Shown piece by piece: positions 1 to 8,053 of a DNA stretch of 40,703 nt (the first letter of the stretch is position 1; every line of letters begins with the position of its first letter). Under the pieces are notes generated by a model. It did not search any database, was not told the origin of the DNA, and saw only the letters and a program-made list of their open reading frames with translations. The position numbers were made by a program, and so were the translations under genes. The stretch comes from Bifidobacteriaceae bacterium (GTDB lineage: Bacteria; Actinomycetota; Actinomycetes; Actinomycetales; WQXJ01), in NCBI GenBank assembly GCA_031270825.1, contig JAISXH010000048.1:1-40703 (forward strand), written 5' to 3'.

Positions 1-1251
1 CTCCGGCACCAAGTCTTTGGGGGCTTTGGTTACGACCACGGGCTCCGACTGGAGGTCCCAAGGGTCGGCTGCGACCGTGGTCGCGTCGGCCCCGCCCTGG
101 TTTGTGGTGCGTCGGCTGGCGGCGCCCGCGACCGCCTGCTTGAGGAGTTGGCCGCCGTTCCACCCGCTGCCGGAGCCGTTTGTGGCCGGCGAGGAGGGGG
201 CGATCGGAGAGTCCAGCGGCCGTGCGGCGTCCCAGCTGATGTACACCGGGTCGGGCGGCTTGCGGTGGTCGATCGCGGCGCCCGAGGAATACCAGTACGA
301 ATGCAAGCCGGTTTGGCCTTGGAAGTCGACGAAGGATTGGGGCCAGGCGCCGGGCGCGCTCGAATCGGCGCCCAGCCGTTGCGCCGAGGCCCCGGCTGGC
401 ACCGTGATCGCCTGATTGGCGTAGACGGGCTTCAGCGTCAAACCGTTTGGGCTGGTCAACACGCCTTCGCGAGCGTCATTGCCCGATGCCGACGGGGCCT
501 TCGCCAGCACCACCGCGCTATCCGGGTGTCGCCCCCAAGCGCCGCCTTCGCGTGGCGAGCCATAGCCTCCGGCTGTGGCGGTCAGTTCGGCGCCGCCGTC
601 TGCACGGACCGTCAGCACCGGGTTTTCGATCCAGAAGTAAGTCAGACCGTCGTAGTAGATCACCGAGAAGGTCCCTTCCCAGGCGATCCGGGCTTGCCCG
701 GATTGGTCGTCCCGCCAGCCGGCGCCGCCGGTCAGGCGCACCTGGGTGTCGGTGTAGGTGGAATCGGATTGCCGGGCGGCGTTGTAGACCACCGGCTGTC
801 CTTGGGGATCCAAGCAACGTTGCTCGAACCCGACCGTGTCGCCCTTCCCGTTCACGACCTTGGTGTTGCCGGACTCGGCGTGATACAGGTTCTTGCCCCA
901 GGCGCCCGGTCCCCATCCGCGGGCTGTGCCCGCGTCGCCGAGCGTTCCGGGCCGTCCGGCCATCAGGAAATTGCACTCCCCGAAGTAGCTCTTTCCTCGT
1001 GTCTCCAAGTTGAATCCCCAGGTCAGCGAGGCATTGATGAGAACGGTGCGGTCGCCGTCCGGATCCTGGTCGCCGTCCGAGTCCCGCCCGGCCGGAATGG
1101 TGACGCTGACGGCGATGTCTCCGCCTGGATCTCCCTGAGCGTCATCCGCCCCGGCGGACGCCGGCACAGCCGCGCTCAGAGCCACCCCCACGAACGCCGC
1201 AGCCGCGATTTGCTTGACACGCGCCCGGCGGCGCTGGTTCAGGCCGCTCAC
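1..1251 (-). CDS. HtaA-domain secreted haem-binding protein (3' end outside window)
   Basis: The reading frame starts at GTG 1251 in a GTGA overlap with the upstream gene's stop and is still open at base 1, giving 417 codons. The N-terminus is basic (SGLNQRRRARVKQ), followed by a hydrophobic stretch ending near AVPASAGA, so it looks like a signal peptide. Residues about 45-290 resemble one HtaA domain: an early LTWGFNLETRGKSYF segment and a later TYFWIENPVLTVRADG segment followed by the usual glycine-rich YGS turn. HtaA domains in corynebacteria bind haem at the cell surface and pass it to HmuT. The gene is the last visible member of the hmuTUV operon, which supports that role. Where corynebacterial domains have a haem-ligating His (a GHHG-like turn) this one has IYYDG, so a Tyr may take its place. 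A C-terminal membrane anchor, if there is one, lies beyond the window. Confidence 0.82.
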   Translation of the reverse strand, partial: MSGLNQRRRARVKQIAAAAFVGVALSAAVPASAGADDAQGDPGGDIAVSVTIPAGRDSDGDQDPDGDRTVLINASLTWGFNLETRGKSYFGECNFLMAGRPGTLGDAGTARGWGPGAWGKNLYHAESGNTKVVNGKGDTVGFEQRCLDPQGQPVVYNAARQSDSTYTDTQVRLTGGAGWRDDQSGQARIAWEGTFSVIYYDGLTYFWIENPVLTVRADGGAELTATAGGYGSPREGGAWGRHPDSAVVLAKAPSASGNDAREGVLTSPNGLTLKPVYANQAITVPAGASAQRLGADSSAPGAWPQSFVDFQGQTGLHSYWYSSGAAIDHRKPPDPVYISWDAARPLDSPIAPSSPATNGSGSGWNGGQLLKQAVAGAASRRTTNQGGADATTVAADPWDLQSEPVVVTKAPKDLVPE

Positions 1252-2681
1252 TCGGCTGTCTCCGGTGCTCGCAGGGGAGCCGTTGGCGGCCAGGAGACAA
1301 GCACAGCCGGATCAGTTGGACTAGCTTGACCGGCTGGCCCAGTCCCTGGGCTGGTCGCTGGGCTGGTCGGCTCAAGCTGGGCCGTGACAGGGTCGGCGCC
1401 CGGAGGCCCGGCAGTCGCGGGCCCGGCAGTCGCGGGCCCGGCAGTCGCAGGCCCGACAGTCAACGGCTGGATCGAAGCGGCCGCGGGAGCACCCGGCGCC
1501 GGTCCTGCGAATCCGCCCCCGGAAACCACGCCATCGGCCCAAGGGTCCCGAGCCGGGGCCTCAAGCGGCGAGGCAGGCGCCCAGCGCTTGGCCTTGGACC
1601 GGCGCGAGGCCGCGGCCGCGGCCAGGGCCCCCGCCAAGACCAGCGCGAACACAATGGCGGCGATCACCACGGCGATTTGCCAGGGGCCCAGGGAGCGTTC
1701 CTGGCCGACTTCGGCCACGCCCACGCTGGCCTGCTCCGAGGCCTCGACCAGGGACGGGTCGCGTCGGACCGTCAGCATCGCCTCCGCCGCCGCGCCGGAA
1801 GCCGCCCCGGTCACGGTCAGGGTGTGCGATCCGACCCTCAGGTCGACCGCTAGCGGCATGGTGGCGGCGACTTCGCCGAACCGGCCCGCGGTCAACGGCC
1901 CGACCGCCACTTCGCCATCGTCCAGCACTGCCGTCACTTGTTCGCCGGGAGAGAAGCCGCGGGCGGTGAAGACCAGCGCGTGCCCGGCCACCGCCGTGGT
2001 GGCGTCAACGCCAACGGTGGGCTGGCCGCCAGCCGGCAGCCCGACCGTGCCAGTCGCGCCGTCTGCCTGCGTGCCGGCCGTCGTCCCAGAATCACTCGTC
2101 GACTCGCTGGTCGAGTCCCCGGCTGCGCCAGCGGCGAAGCTCACCGGCGTGAAAGTCTCATTGTTGGCGTTGACCACCCCGTGAGCGCCGATCGTGATGA
2201 CACCGCACTGAACCTCACGGCAATCCACCCGCTGGGCTGCGCCCGAGGCGTCCTCGACCTCGAAGACCGCGCCGGGGACCTCCAGGGTGGTGGACCAAGA
2301 ACCGTCGGCGGCTATGGCGCCGCCATTGGCCGAAGCGGCCGTCTCAGACCCCGGGAAGGCGACGAACTTCTCCCGCCCGGCGTTGTCCTTGGCCTGCACG
2401 TCCGGCACATAGAGGAAGTCACGCCCGCCCACGCCGCCGGCCGAGGGCCGCCAATTCCCGGACACCGACCCGAACAGCACATAGATCCCGCCGAAACCAC
2501 CCTGGATTGATTGGAACCCGGAACCAGCCAGCCTGAGAGTCGTGGGGCCGTCGGCGTTGGCGGCGGCCGCGCCTTGCTTGCCCGACACGGCCACGCTGGC
2601 GCCAGCGGCGCCGGCCGGCTGGGCCGGTCCCAACAAGAGCGATCCCGCCAGCGCCAACACGGCGGCGGTCAGGCGACGCAT
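1248..2681 (-). CDS. Membrane-anchored surface protein of the haem-uptake operon
   Basis: A 477-residue exported protein. It starts MRRLTAAVLALAGSLLLGP with an AGAA-type signal-peptide end. Residues about 28-185 form a beta-rich domain containing DFLYVPDVQAKD and a Cys pair in DCREVQCGVITIGAHG followed by NANNETFTPVSF. I have an impression of this pattern from surface proteins next to actinobacterial haem transporters, but I cannot name the family. A Ser/Thr-rich linker and an Ig-like segment (about 215-305, GFSPGEQVTAVLDDG) follow. One transmembrane helix (about 332-358) precedes a basic stop-transfer sequence (RRSKAKR) and a Pro/Ala-rich cytoplasmic tail. The start overlaps the 3' end of hmuV by 13 bases and the stop overlaps the next gene by 4, so it is part of one operon. 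A role as surface haem receptor or carrier, comparable to HtaB, is inferred from position only. Confidence 0.75.
   Translation of the reverse strand: MRRLTAAVLALAGSLLLGPAQPAGAAGASVAVSGKQGAAAANADGPTTLRLAGSGFQSIQGGFGGIYVLFGSVSGNWRPSAGGVGGRDFLYVPDVQAKDNAGREKFVAFPGSETAASANGGAIAADGSWSTTLEVPGAVFEVEDASGAAQRVDCREVQCGVITIGAHGVVNANNETFTPVSFAAGAAGDSTSESTSDSGTTAGTQADGATGTVGLPAGGQPTVGVDATTAVAGHALVFTARGFSPGEQVTAVLDDGEVAVGPLTAGRFGEVAATMPLAVDLRVGSHTLTVTGAASGAAAEAMLTVRRDPSLVEASEQASVGVAEVGQERSLGPWQIAVVIAAIVFALVLAGALAAAAASRRSKAKRWAPASPLEAPARDPWADGVVSGGGFAGPAPGAPAAASIQPLTVGPATAGPATAGPATAGPPGADPVTAQLEPTSPATSPGTGPAGQASPTDPAVLVSWPPTAPLRAPETAE
1406..1465. repeat. 15-bp tandem repeat, four copies, coding
   Basis: Copies of GCCCGGCAGTCGCGG lie at 1406-1420, 1421-1435, 1436-1450 (one change) and 1451-1465 (degenerate). 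On the minus strand they encode a repeated Gly-Pro-Ala-Thr-Ala pentapeptide in the cytoplasmic tail of the surface protein. Copy number can change without shifting the frame. Confidence 0.85.
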
Positions 2682-3457
2682 ACGGCGATCCCCCTTCTCG
2701 GGGCCACCGTCGGCAAGCCCGTGGCCGGATCCAACCCAACCCGAATCGGGTGTTGGTACAGCTCGCTCAGCCGCTCCGGGGTGGCCACTTCGACCACCGG
2801 GCCGATCCCGACCAGGCGCCCCGCCCCGATCAGGGCCAGACGGTCGGCCCAGGCCGCGGCCAGCGACAGATCATGCAGCACCGTCAGCACCGCGCGGCCC
2901 CGGTCCGCCTGTTGGCGGGCCAGGGACATGACCAGTTCCTGGTGGCGGATGTCGAGGGCGGCCGTCGGCTCGTCCAGGAGCAGGACGTCCGCCTCCTGGG
3001 CCAGCATCCGCGCGAAACCGACCCTGGCTTTCTCGCCCCCGGACAGAGTCTGGAAGATCCGCCCGGCCAAACCCAGCGTGTCGGTGGCGCCGAGCGCGCC
3101 GGCCACGGCGGCATCGTCCGCGTCGGGGTCGCGCCCACCCCACGGCGCCCGCCCCATGCGCACCACGTCCACCACCGAAAATGGGAACGACACGTGGGCT
3201 TCCTGCAGCATCACGGCCCGTTTCCGGGCCAGTTCCTTGACGCCGATGCCGTGCAGCGGCTGGCCGTCCAACGTCACCTGTCCGCAGGTTGGGCGTAGGT
3301 CGCCGGCCAAGACCGCCAGCAGGGTCGACTTGCCGGCGCCGTTGGGGCCGGCCACCGCCAGGATCTCGCCCGGCCTGACCGTCAGATCGATCCCGCGCAG
3401 GATCTGCGCCTGTCCCACCGAGTATTCAACGGCACGAGTTTGAAGCAACGCGGCCAT
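2669..3457 (-). CDS. hmuV: Haem ABC transporter ATP-binding protein HmuV
   Basis: The ATPase subunit of a haem/iron-siderophore importer, cytoplasmic, powering HmuU. 262 residues, usual for the family. Walker A GPNGAGKST at 37-45, signature LSGGE at 138-142, Walker B VLLLDEP around 158-164, D-loop AALD, and switch His195 in LTVLHDLS. The start ATG at 3457 overlaps the hmuU stop by one base (TGATG), which indicates translational coupling. An upstream extension of this frame is possible, but it lies entirely inside hmuU and has no family similarity. The signature, with GGEKAR, is the form found in FecE/HmuV proteins. Confidence 0.95.
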   Translation of the reverse strand: MAALLQTRAVEYSVGQAQILRGIDLTVRPGEILAVAGPNGAGKSTLLAVLAGDLRPTCGQVTLDGQPLHGIGVKELARKRAVMLQEAHVSFPFSVVDVVRMGRAPWGGRDPDADDAAVAGALGATDTLGLAGRIFQTLSGGEKARVGFARMLAQEADVLLLDEPTAALDIRHQELVMSLARQQADRGRAVLTVLHDLSLAAAWADRLALIGAGRLVGIGPVVEVATPERLSELYQHPIRVGLDPATGLPTVAPRRGIAVCVA

Positions 3458-4596
3458 CAGCCCCACCCCCCGCTTTGACGCCTGGTTCGCCGCAACAAAT
3501 AGAAGAAGAACGGTCCGCCCACCAGCGAGGTCAGCATCCCGATCGGCAGATCGGCATAGGCCACGGCCGTGCGCGCGGCCAGATCGGCCGCCATCAGCAG
3601 GACGGCGCCGCCAAGAGCGCTGGCGGGCAGCAGCACCCGGTGTCCTGGCCCCAGGACCATGCGGATCAGATGCGGCACCACCAGCCCGACAAAGGCTATG
3701 ATCCCGCAAAAGGCGACCGCCGCCGCTGTCAACAGGGCAACCAGCACGATCGCCACGATCCGCAGGCGTTCGACATCGACGCCGAGGTGCCGGGCAGACC
3801 GTTCGCCCAGGGTCAGCAGGTCGAGTTGGCGCCCCAGAGCCATGGCCCCGCCGACCCCGACCAGGACGATCGGCGCGGCGACGGCCACGTACGGCCAGCG
3901 CGTGCCGTTGAGCGACCCGAGTTGCCAGAAGATGATCTCCTCGCGGGCCGAGGAATCGGCCATGAAGACGAACAGGGCGATGGCCGCGCCGGCCACCGCG
4001 TTGACGGCCACGCCGGTCAAGACCAGCGTCACCACCTCGGTGCGCCCGCCGGCCCGGCTCAGGCCATAGACCAAGAAGGTCGTCCCCACCCCGCCGGCGA
4101 AGGCCAATGCCGCGATGGTCCAAGGGCCCAGGGCCGCCGCTCCCAGGGTGATTCCGCCGCAAGCGGCCGCCGCCGCGCCGGAACTGACCCCGATAACCCC
4201 AGGTTCGGCCAACGGGTTCCGGAAGACCCCCTGCATCAGAGCGCCGGCAGTGGCCAGGGCCGCGCCGGCCAACGCCGCCAGCGCCAAGCGGGGCAGGCGA
4301 ATGGACATCAGGACCGCCTCGGCGTTGGGGGCTGTCGGCGCCGTGCCGATGTTCCATCCGAGTTTGGCGGCGAAGACGTGGATCACCTCGGCCGGGGACA
4401 AGTGCATCTGCCCGGTCCCGGCGGACACCACCGCCACTGCGACCACGGCGACGGCTAGCGCGACTATGGCCGTGACGGCACGGGCTGGCCGGGACGGCGG
4501 CAAGACCGCCGTCCCGGCTGCCGTGACCTCCGGCAGGCGGGCCTCAATCGCCCCGGAGGTGGCCTCGATGGGCGCCCGTTGAGTGCTTGATGTCAC
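3457..4596 (-). CDS. hmuU: Haem ABC transporter permease HmuU (FecCD family)
   Basis: An integral membrane permease that should form a homodimer and receive haem from lipoprotein HmuT. 379 residues, with about 45 hydrophilic N-terminal residues and then roughly ten hydrophobic helices. The family hallmarks are LAALAGAALATAGALMQGV followed by RNPLAEPGVIGVSSGA, and near the end GLVVPHLIRMVLGPGHR, the coupling segment that contacts the ATPase. The GTG start at 4596 sits in a GTGA overlap with the end of hmuT, and no nearby ATG fits better. The C-terminal FFFYLLRRTRRQSG agrees with a cytoplasmic end. Confidence 0.95.
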   Translation of the reverse strand: MTSSTQRAPIEATSGAIEARLPEVTAAGTAVLPPSRPARAVTAIVALAVAVVAVAVVSAGTGQMHLSPAEVIHVFAAKLGWNIGTAPTAPNAEAVLMSIRLPRLALAALAGAALATAGALMQGVFRNPLAEPGVIGVSSGAAAAACGGITLGAAALGPWTIAALAFAGGVGTTFLVYGLSRAGGRTEVVTLVLTGVAVNAVAGAAIALFVFMADSSAREEIIFWQLGSLNGTRWPYVAVAAPIVLVGVGGAMALGRQLDLLTLGERSARHLGVDVERLRIVAIVLVALLTAAAVAFCGIIAFVGLVVPHLIRMVLGPGHRVLLPASALGGAVLLMAADLAARTAVAYADLPIGMLTSLVGGPFFFYLLRRTRRQSGGWG

Positions 4597-5708
4597 CGGC
4601 GGCCATCCGGGGCGTAGATGGCTGCCGCCAGGGCATACAGCACTTCGGGGCTATTCGGCCCGAAGGCCAGGATTTGGGTGTCGTCCATGTCGACAATGCG
4701 GCGCTTGATCCCGGCGGGCGTGGCCGCCACCGCCGGTAGCTTTTCCAGCAGCCCATCGACTCCGCCGACCGATTCGAGGCCCCGGGTCATAACCAAGATG
4801 AGGTCTGGATTCATCGCCACCAGGCCTTCGTCGGTGACGGGCTGCATCCCCTCCCAGCCGACCTCGGTCGCGACATCGATCCCGCCCACGGCCGTGATCA
4901 GCGAATCCGTCCCTGATCCATGCCCGAACAGATAGTAGACGCCAGCGCTGCCGCGCAGATATAGGAAGGCGATGCGCAGCTTCGCCTCGTCCGCCGCCGG
5001 AATCGCCGGAGCGATGGCCGCCTTGGCTTCGACTACCAGCTGACTTGTCCGGTCGGCCAGCCGCTGGCCCTCGTCCACCAGGCCCACGGCCGCCGCGACC
5101 TGGTTGATCAGCTCCCCGGTGGTCTCCAGCGAACGATGCGAATCGACCACCACCACTGGGATGCCGGCCTCCCGCATTTGCAGGAGCACATCCCAAGGTC
5201 CCAGCGAAGTGTCGGTGATGATGACCGACGGGGCCAATTCGAGAATCGCCTCGGCGCTCAACGTGTTCCCCGACGGCGTCACCCGGGGACGGTCCTTGAT
5301 CTCGGCGAAAGCCGAGGAAGTGTCCCGTCCGACCACGTTCTCCCCCAACCCGAGCGAGAACACGATCCGACTGGTGGTGCCATAGATGTCGAGGGCGAGG
5401 ATCCGGCTGACGTCCGTCACCGTCACCGCTGTGCCCTGGACGTCGGTCACTTGGGCGGGCAGCGCCGGTTCCGGCTTCTCCGCGATCGGCTCGATCGCGG
5501 CCTCCGCCACCATGGCCGTTGATGGGCCCTCGTAGTCCTTGGGGTTCTCAAGCGCGTCGGCCGGATCGAAGGAGCCAACCCCTGGCCCGGCCCCGTTAGC
5601 GCCCTGCGCACAACCGGCGACCAAACCCAACAACACCACCCAGAGCGCCCAGAAAACCCCGGCCGACCGGCCGCGCTTGGTTCCCACAGAGCTTCTGAGC
5701 AACGTCAA
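4593..5708 (-). CDS. hmuT: Haem-binding lipoprotein HmuT
   Basis: The extracellular substrate-binding lipoprotein of the haem importer. The TTG start at 5708 is chosen because GGAAGGA lies about nine bases upstream and an in-frame stop lies just before it. The signal peptide ends in a lipobox LVAGC, with Cys33 as the acylation site. Residues 35-95 are an extension that is rare in simple binding proteins. The periplasmic-binding fold (DUF/TroA type) runs from about residue 100 to the end (AEAILELAPSVIITDTSLGP, PDLILVMTRG). The Tyr-x-Arg pair that holds haem in corynebacterial HmuT is present as Tyr250 and Arg252 (FLYLRGS). The axial His that should lie about 99 residues earlier is not there: the equivalent region reads GNTLSAEAIL, with no His between residues 110 and 190. 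First gene of the operon, behind an iron box. Confidence 0.92.
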   Translation of the reverse strand: MTLLRSSVGTKRGRSAGVFWALWVVLLGLVAGCAQGANGAGPGVGSFDPADALENPKDYEGPSTAMVAEAAIEPIAEKPEPALPAQVTDVQGTAVTVTDVSRILALDIYGTTSRIVFSLGLGENVVGRDTSSAFAEIKDRPRVTPSGNTLSAEAILELAPSVIITDTSLGPWDVLLQMREAGIPVVVVDSHRSLETTGELINQVAAAVGLVDEGQRLADRTSQLVVEAKAAIAPAIPAADEAKLRIAFLYLRGSAGVYYLFGHGSGTDSLITAVGGIDVATEVGWEGMQPVTDEGLVAMNPDLILVMTRGLESVGGVDGLLEKLPAVAATPAGIKRRIVDMDDTQILAFGPNSPEVLYALAAAIYAPDGRR

Positions 5709-5803
5709 TGTCTAAAGTCCTTCCTTGGTGACCGTGGAGCATGCCACCAGTCCACATAGCTGGGCGCTGAGACCGCTACGCGGCCCACACCGGCAATGCT
5801 AAC

Positions 5804-5822
5804 TTAGGTTAGCCTTATCTGA
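5804..5822. promoter_or_regulatory. IdeR/DtxR iron box upstream of hmuT
   Basis: TTAGGTTAGCCTTATCTGA matches the 19-bp DtxR/IdeR consensus TTAGGTTAGCCTAACCTAA at 16 of 19 positions, with the left half perfect. It lies about 95 bases upstream of the hmuT start, where it would overlap the promoter of the haem operon and repress it when iron is plentiful. The match is read directly; the regulator is inferred from knowledge of actinobacterial iron control. Confidence 0.85.
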
Positions 5823-5884
5823 TACCACCTGTCCGCTATTTGGACACGTTAATGTTGCCAAATTACCGGCGCCGGCGCGCCAAA

Positions 5885-5914
5885 GCGCCCCCGGCGCCTA
5901 GGCGCCGGGGGCGC
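5885..5914 (-). terminator. Strong hairpin after cydB
   Basis: A perfect 14-bp inverted repeat, GCGCCCCCGGCGCC, TA, then its complement. On the minus strand it follows the cydB stop by about 45 bases and is followed by only a short run (TTTGG), so it is a GC-rich terminator without a real U-tract, as is common in high-GC bacteria. It separates cydAB from the haem operon. Confidence 0.7.
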
Positions 5915-5960
5915 GAGGTGGGAAGCCTCAGCCTCCGATTTCTGTCTTCTTAGGGTGTGT

Positions 5961-8030
5961 TCACACCTTGGCCGGCAAGCCAGATTCGGGTGGAATCCGC
6001 TCGGCGCTGATGCGACGCCGGAAGACCCAAATCGACCAGGCCTGGTAGGCCAACACGATCGGCACCAAGCAGACGGCCACAATGGTCATCAGCTGCAGTG
6101 TCTTGTCGCTTGAAGCGGCCGCGTGGATCGGCTGGCCGGTGATGACCGCGCCATCCTCGAACTCCTCCAGCGGCACGAACCCTGACGGCGGCACAACCGC
6201 GCCGTCGGCATCGGTGACCAGGCCCAGAGCGTGCAAGGCGCCGAGCGCGCCGTTGGCGTTCGCAACCCGATCATTCAGATTGGCCAGGCCCAGATCGTTG
6301 TCCCAGATCTGGCCGTTGGCGATCTCCGTCAAATCCATTCCGGCGGCGAACCGCGGTGTGGCAGGATCATCGGTCACCGCTTGGAGAACCTCGACCACTT
6401 TGCCCAGCACGCCCTGAACGCTGGCGGGCAGCGCGTCGATGGCGGCCTGGACGGTCTTTTGGACCTCCGTGACCACGACCTCCGCCGGCAAGCCGGCAAT
6501 CGTGGCCCCACCCGCGACGATGTCGCCAACCACGACGCCAACAGTGGCATCGTCCGCCGGCAGGCCGTTGCGGGCCAAGGTGATCTTGACGGCGGTGATG
6601 ACGTCCCCAGCCGGAATGACGCCGGCGGCCACTGCCGCGCCCTCGGCGATCGCAGGCACATCGGCCAAGATCGCCGCGGTCAGGTCGATCGCCGCTTGAG
6701 TCGGCTCGCCCTGGATGTCGGCGTAGGTCAAAGCGCCGCTTTCCAGCGCCGCTCCGACCCGCTCAAACGTCTTCGCCACCACCATCTCCACATCTTCCTG
6801 CGGAATCAACCCGGCGGCCGGGAAGACACCGTTGAGGGTGTCCGTCAGAATCGCCGGAGTCAATGTGTTAGCGGTGTACTCGCTCGGCTCGCCTACCAGG
6901 TCGGGACCCGGCGTGGCCTCCACGGCCGCGAAGGTCGCGGTGACCACGTCTCCCACGTCTGGCGGGTTGCCCTCGGCGTCTTCTCCCAGGACTATCCAGC
7001 CGACAATCGGATCGGCGATCGCGTCGCCCTTCAGGGCCACGTTCGAGCCGTTGATGACGTTCGGGAACAGCGTCGTGAAGATCGTCACGACCGCCGCCAA
7101 GAGCGCCACCGTCATAGCCGTGAAGGCCAAGCCGGACTTGCGCGCCAGGGTGGTCAACACGACCACGATCAGGGCCACGGCCGCGATGGCGATGGCGATC
7201 CAGATCAACACAGTCGGATGGTTCCCGCCGGCGAACTTCAGGCCCAGCCAGACAACCCAGACCGCTGCGATCACCGTGGCCGCGATCGACAGCTTGGGCG
7301 CCAGCGATTCGGAACGCTCGCGGACCTCGCCATCGGTCTTGAGGGACAGGAAGATCGCGCCGTGGGCCAGGAACAACGCCGCCGTGGTCAGACCGCCGAG
7401 CAGCAAGAAACCTTGATGCGCGAAGACCAGATCGAAGAAGTTGCCGTTGTAGACGATCTTCGACGGCCCGATCTGGGTCGGATCGACAGCCGCTTTGACG
7501 CCAGCCACCAAGTTGGCGAAGGCGACGCCCCACAGGATCGAGGGCAGCCAGGAGCCCACGATGATGCACCAATCCCAGAGCTTGCGCCAGCCGTCGCCGT
7601 TGATCTTGCCGCGGTACTCGAAAGCCACCGCCCGGATGATCAGACCAACCAGGATTAGGAACAACGGCAGGTAGGCCGCGCTGAACAAGGTCGCGTACCA
7701 CTCCGGGAAAGCGGCAAAGGTGGCGCCGCCAGCGGTCAGCACCCAGACTTCGTTGCCATCCCAGAGCGGGCCGATCGTGGAAAGCATGGCCCGGCGTTCG
7801 CTGTCCTTCTTGCCGATGATCGGCAACAACATGCCAACGCCGAAGTCAAAGCCTTCGAGCACCAGATAGCCAGTCCACAAGACTGCGATCAAGGCGAACC
7901 ACAACAGTTCCAGGGTTGTCGGCGCGGTCACCAAGCGGTGCAGCAGGCCAACCAGGCCCTGGGCGGTGGCTTCGGTCGAAGCCGGATCCACCGGCGCCGC
8001 CGGAGCGAGAGCGAGAATGCTAGTCAACAT
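5961..8030 (-). CDS. cydB: Cytochrome bd oxidase subunit II (CydB) with large extracytoplasmic insertion
   Basis: Subunit II of the bd-type quinol oxidase, a membrane protein that pairs with CydA. 689 residues against the usual 330-380. Residues 41-328 are ordinary CydB: ELLWFALIAVLWTGYLVLEG, FDFGVGMLLP, GPLWDGNEVWVLTAGG, FPEWYATLFSAAYLPL, and seven helices. The eighth helix (about 643-668, LQLMTIVAVCLVPIVLAYQ) and the positive tail WVFRRRIS are also normal. Between helices 7 and 8, residues about 329-640 form an in-frame insertion of about 310 residues that should face outward. It is acidic, Ala/Val-rich, without membrane helices, and contains repeated AG(L/V)IPxxDV-like segments near 405, 468 and 511. 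The first 40 residues are also extra. AAGGAG lies eight bases before the ATG. cydA ends 23 bases upstream. No cydDC genes follow; the haem operon is next. Confidence 0.93.
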   Translation of the reverse strand: MLTSILALAPAAPVDPASTEATAQGLVGLLHRLVTAPTTLELLWFALIAVLWTGYLVLEGFDFGVGMLLPIIGKKDSERRAMLSTIGPLWDGNEVWVLTAGGATFAAFPEWYATLFSAAYLPLFLILVGLIIRAVAFEYRGKINGDGWRKLWDWCIIVGSWLPSILWGVAFANLVAGVKAAVDPTQIGPSKIVYNGNFFDLVFAHQGFLLLGGLTTAALFLAHGAIFLSLKTDGEVRERSESLAPKLSIAATVIAAVWVVWLGLKFAGGNHPTVLIWIAIAIAAVALIVVVLTTLARKSGLAFTAMTVALLAAVVTIFTTLFPNVINGSNVALKGDAIADPIVGWIVLGEDAEGNPPDVGDVVTATFAAVEATPGPDLVGEPSEYTANTLTPAILTDTLNGVFPAAGLIPQEDVEMVVAKTFERVGAALESGALTYADIQGEPTQAAIDLTAAILADVPAIAEGAAVAAGVIPAGDVITAVKITLARNGLPADDATVGVVVGDIVAGGATIAGLPAEVVVTEVQKTVQAAIDALPASVQGVLGKVVEVLQAVTDDPATPRFAAGMDLTEIANGQIWDNDLGLANLNDRVANANGALGALHALGLVTDADGAVVPPSGFVPLEEFEDGAVITGQPIHAAASSDKTLQLMTIVAVCLVPIVLAYQAWSIWVFRRRISAERIPPESGLPAKV

Positions 8031-8053
8031 CAGATTTTCTCCTTAGCTCCGAC

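Noticed and set aside
148..1329. A long open frame on the plus strand
   Set aside because: It is antisense to the HtaA gene, whose frame has a signal peptide, family motifs and a GTGA link to the upstream gene. High GC makes long false frames common.
6111..7046. An intein or mobile element inside cydB
   Set aside because: The block lacks the Cys/Ser start, His-Asn end and endonuclease motifs of inteins, has no inverted or target-site repeats, and uses codons like the rest of the gene.
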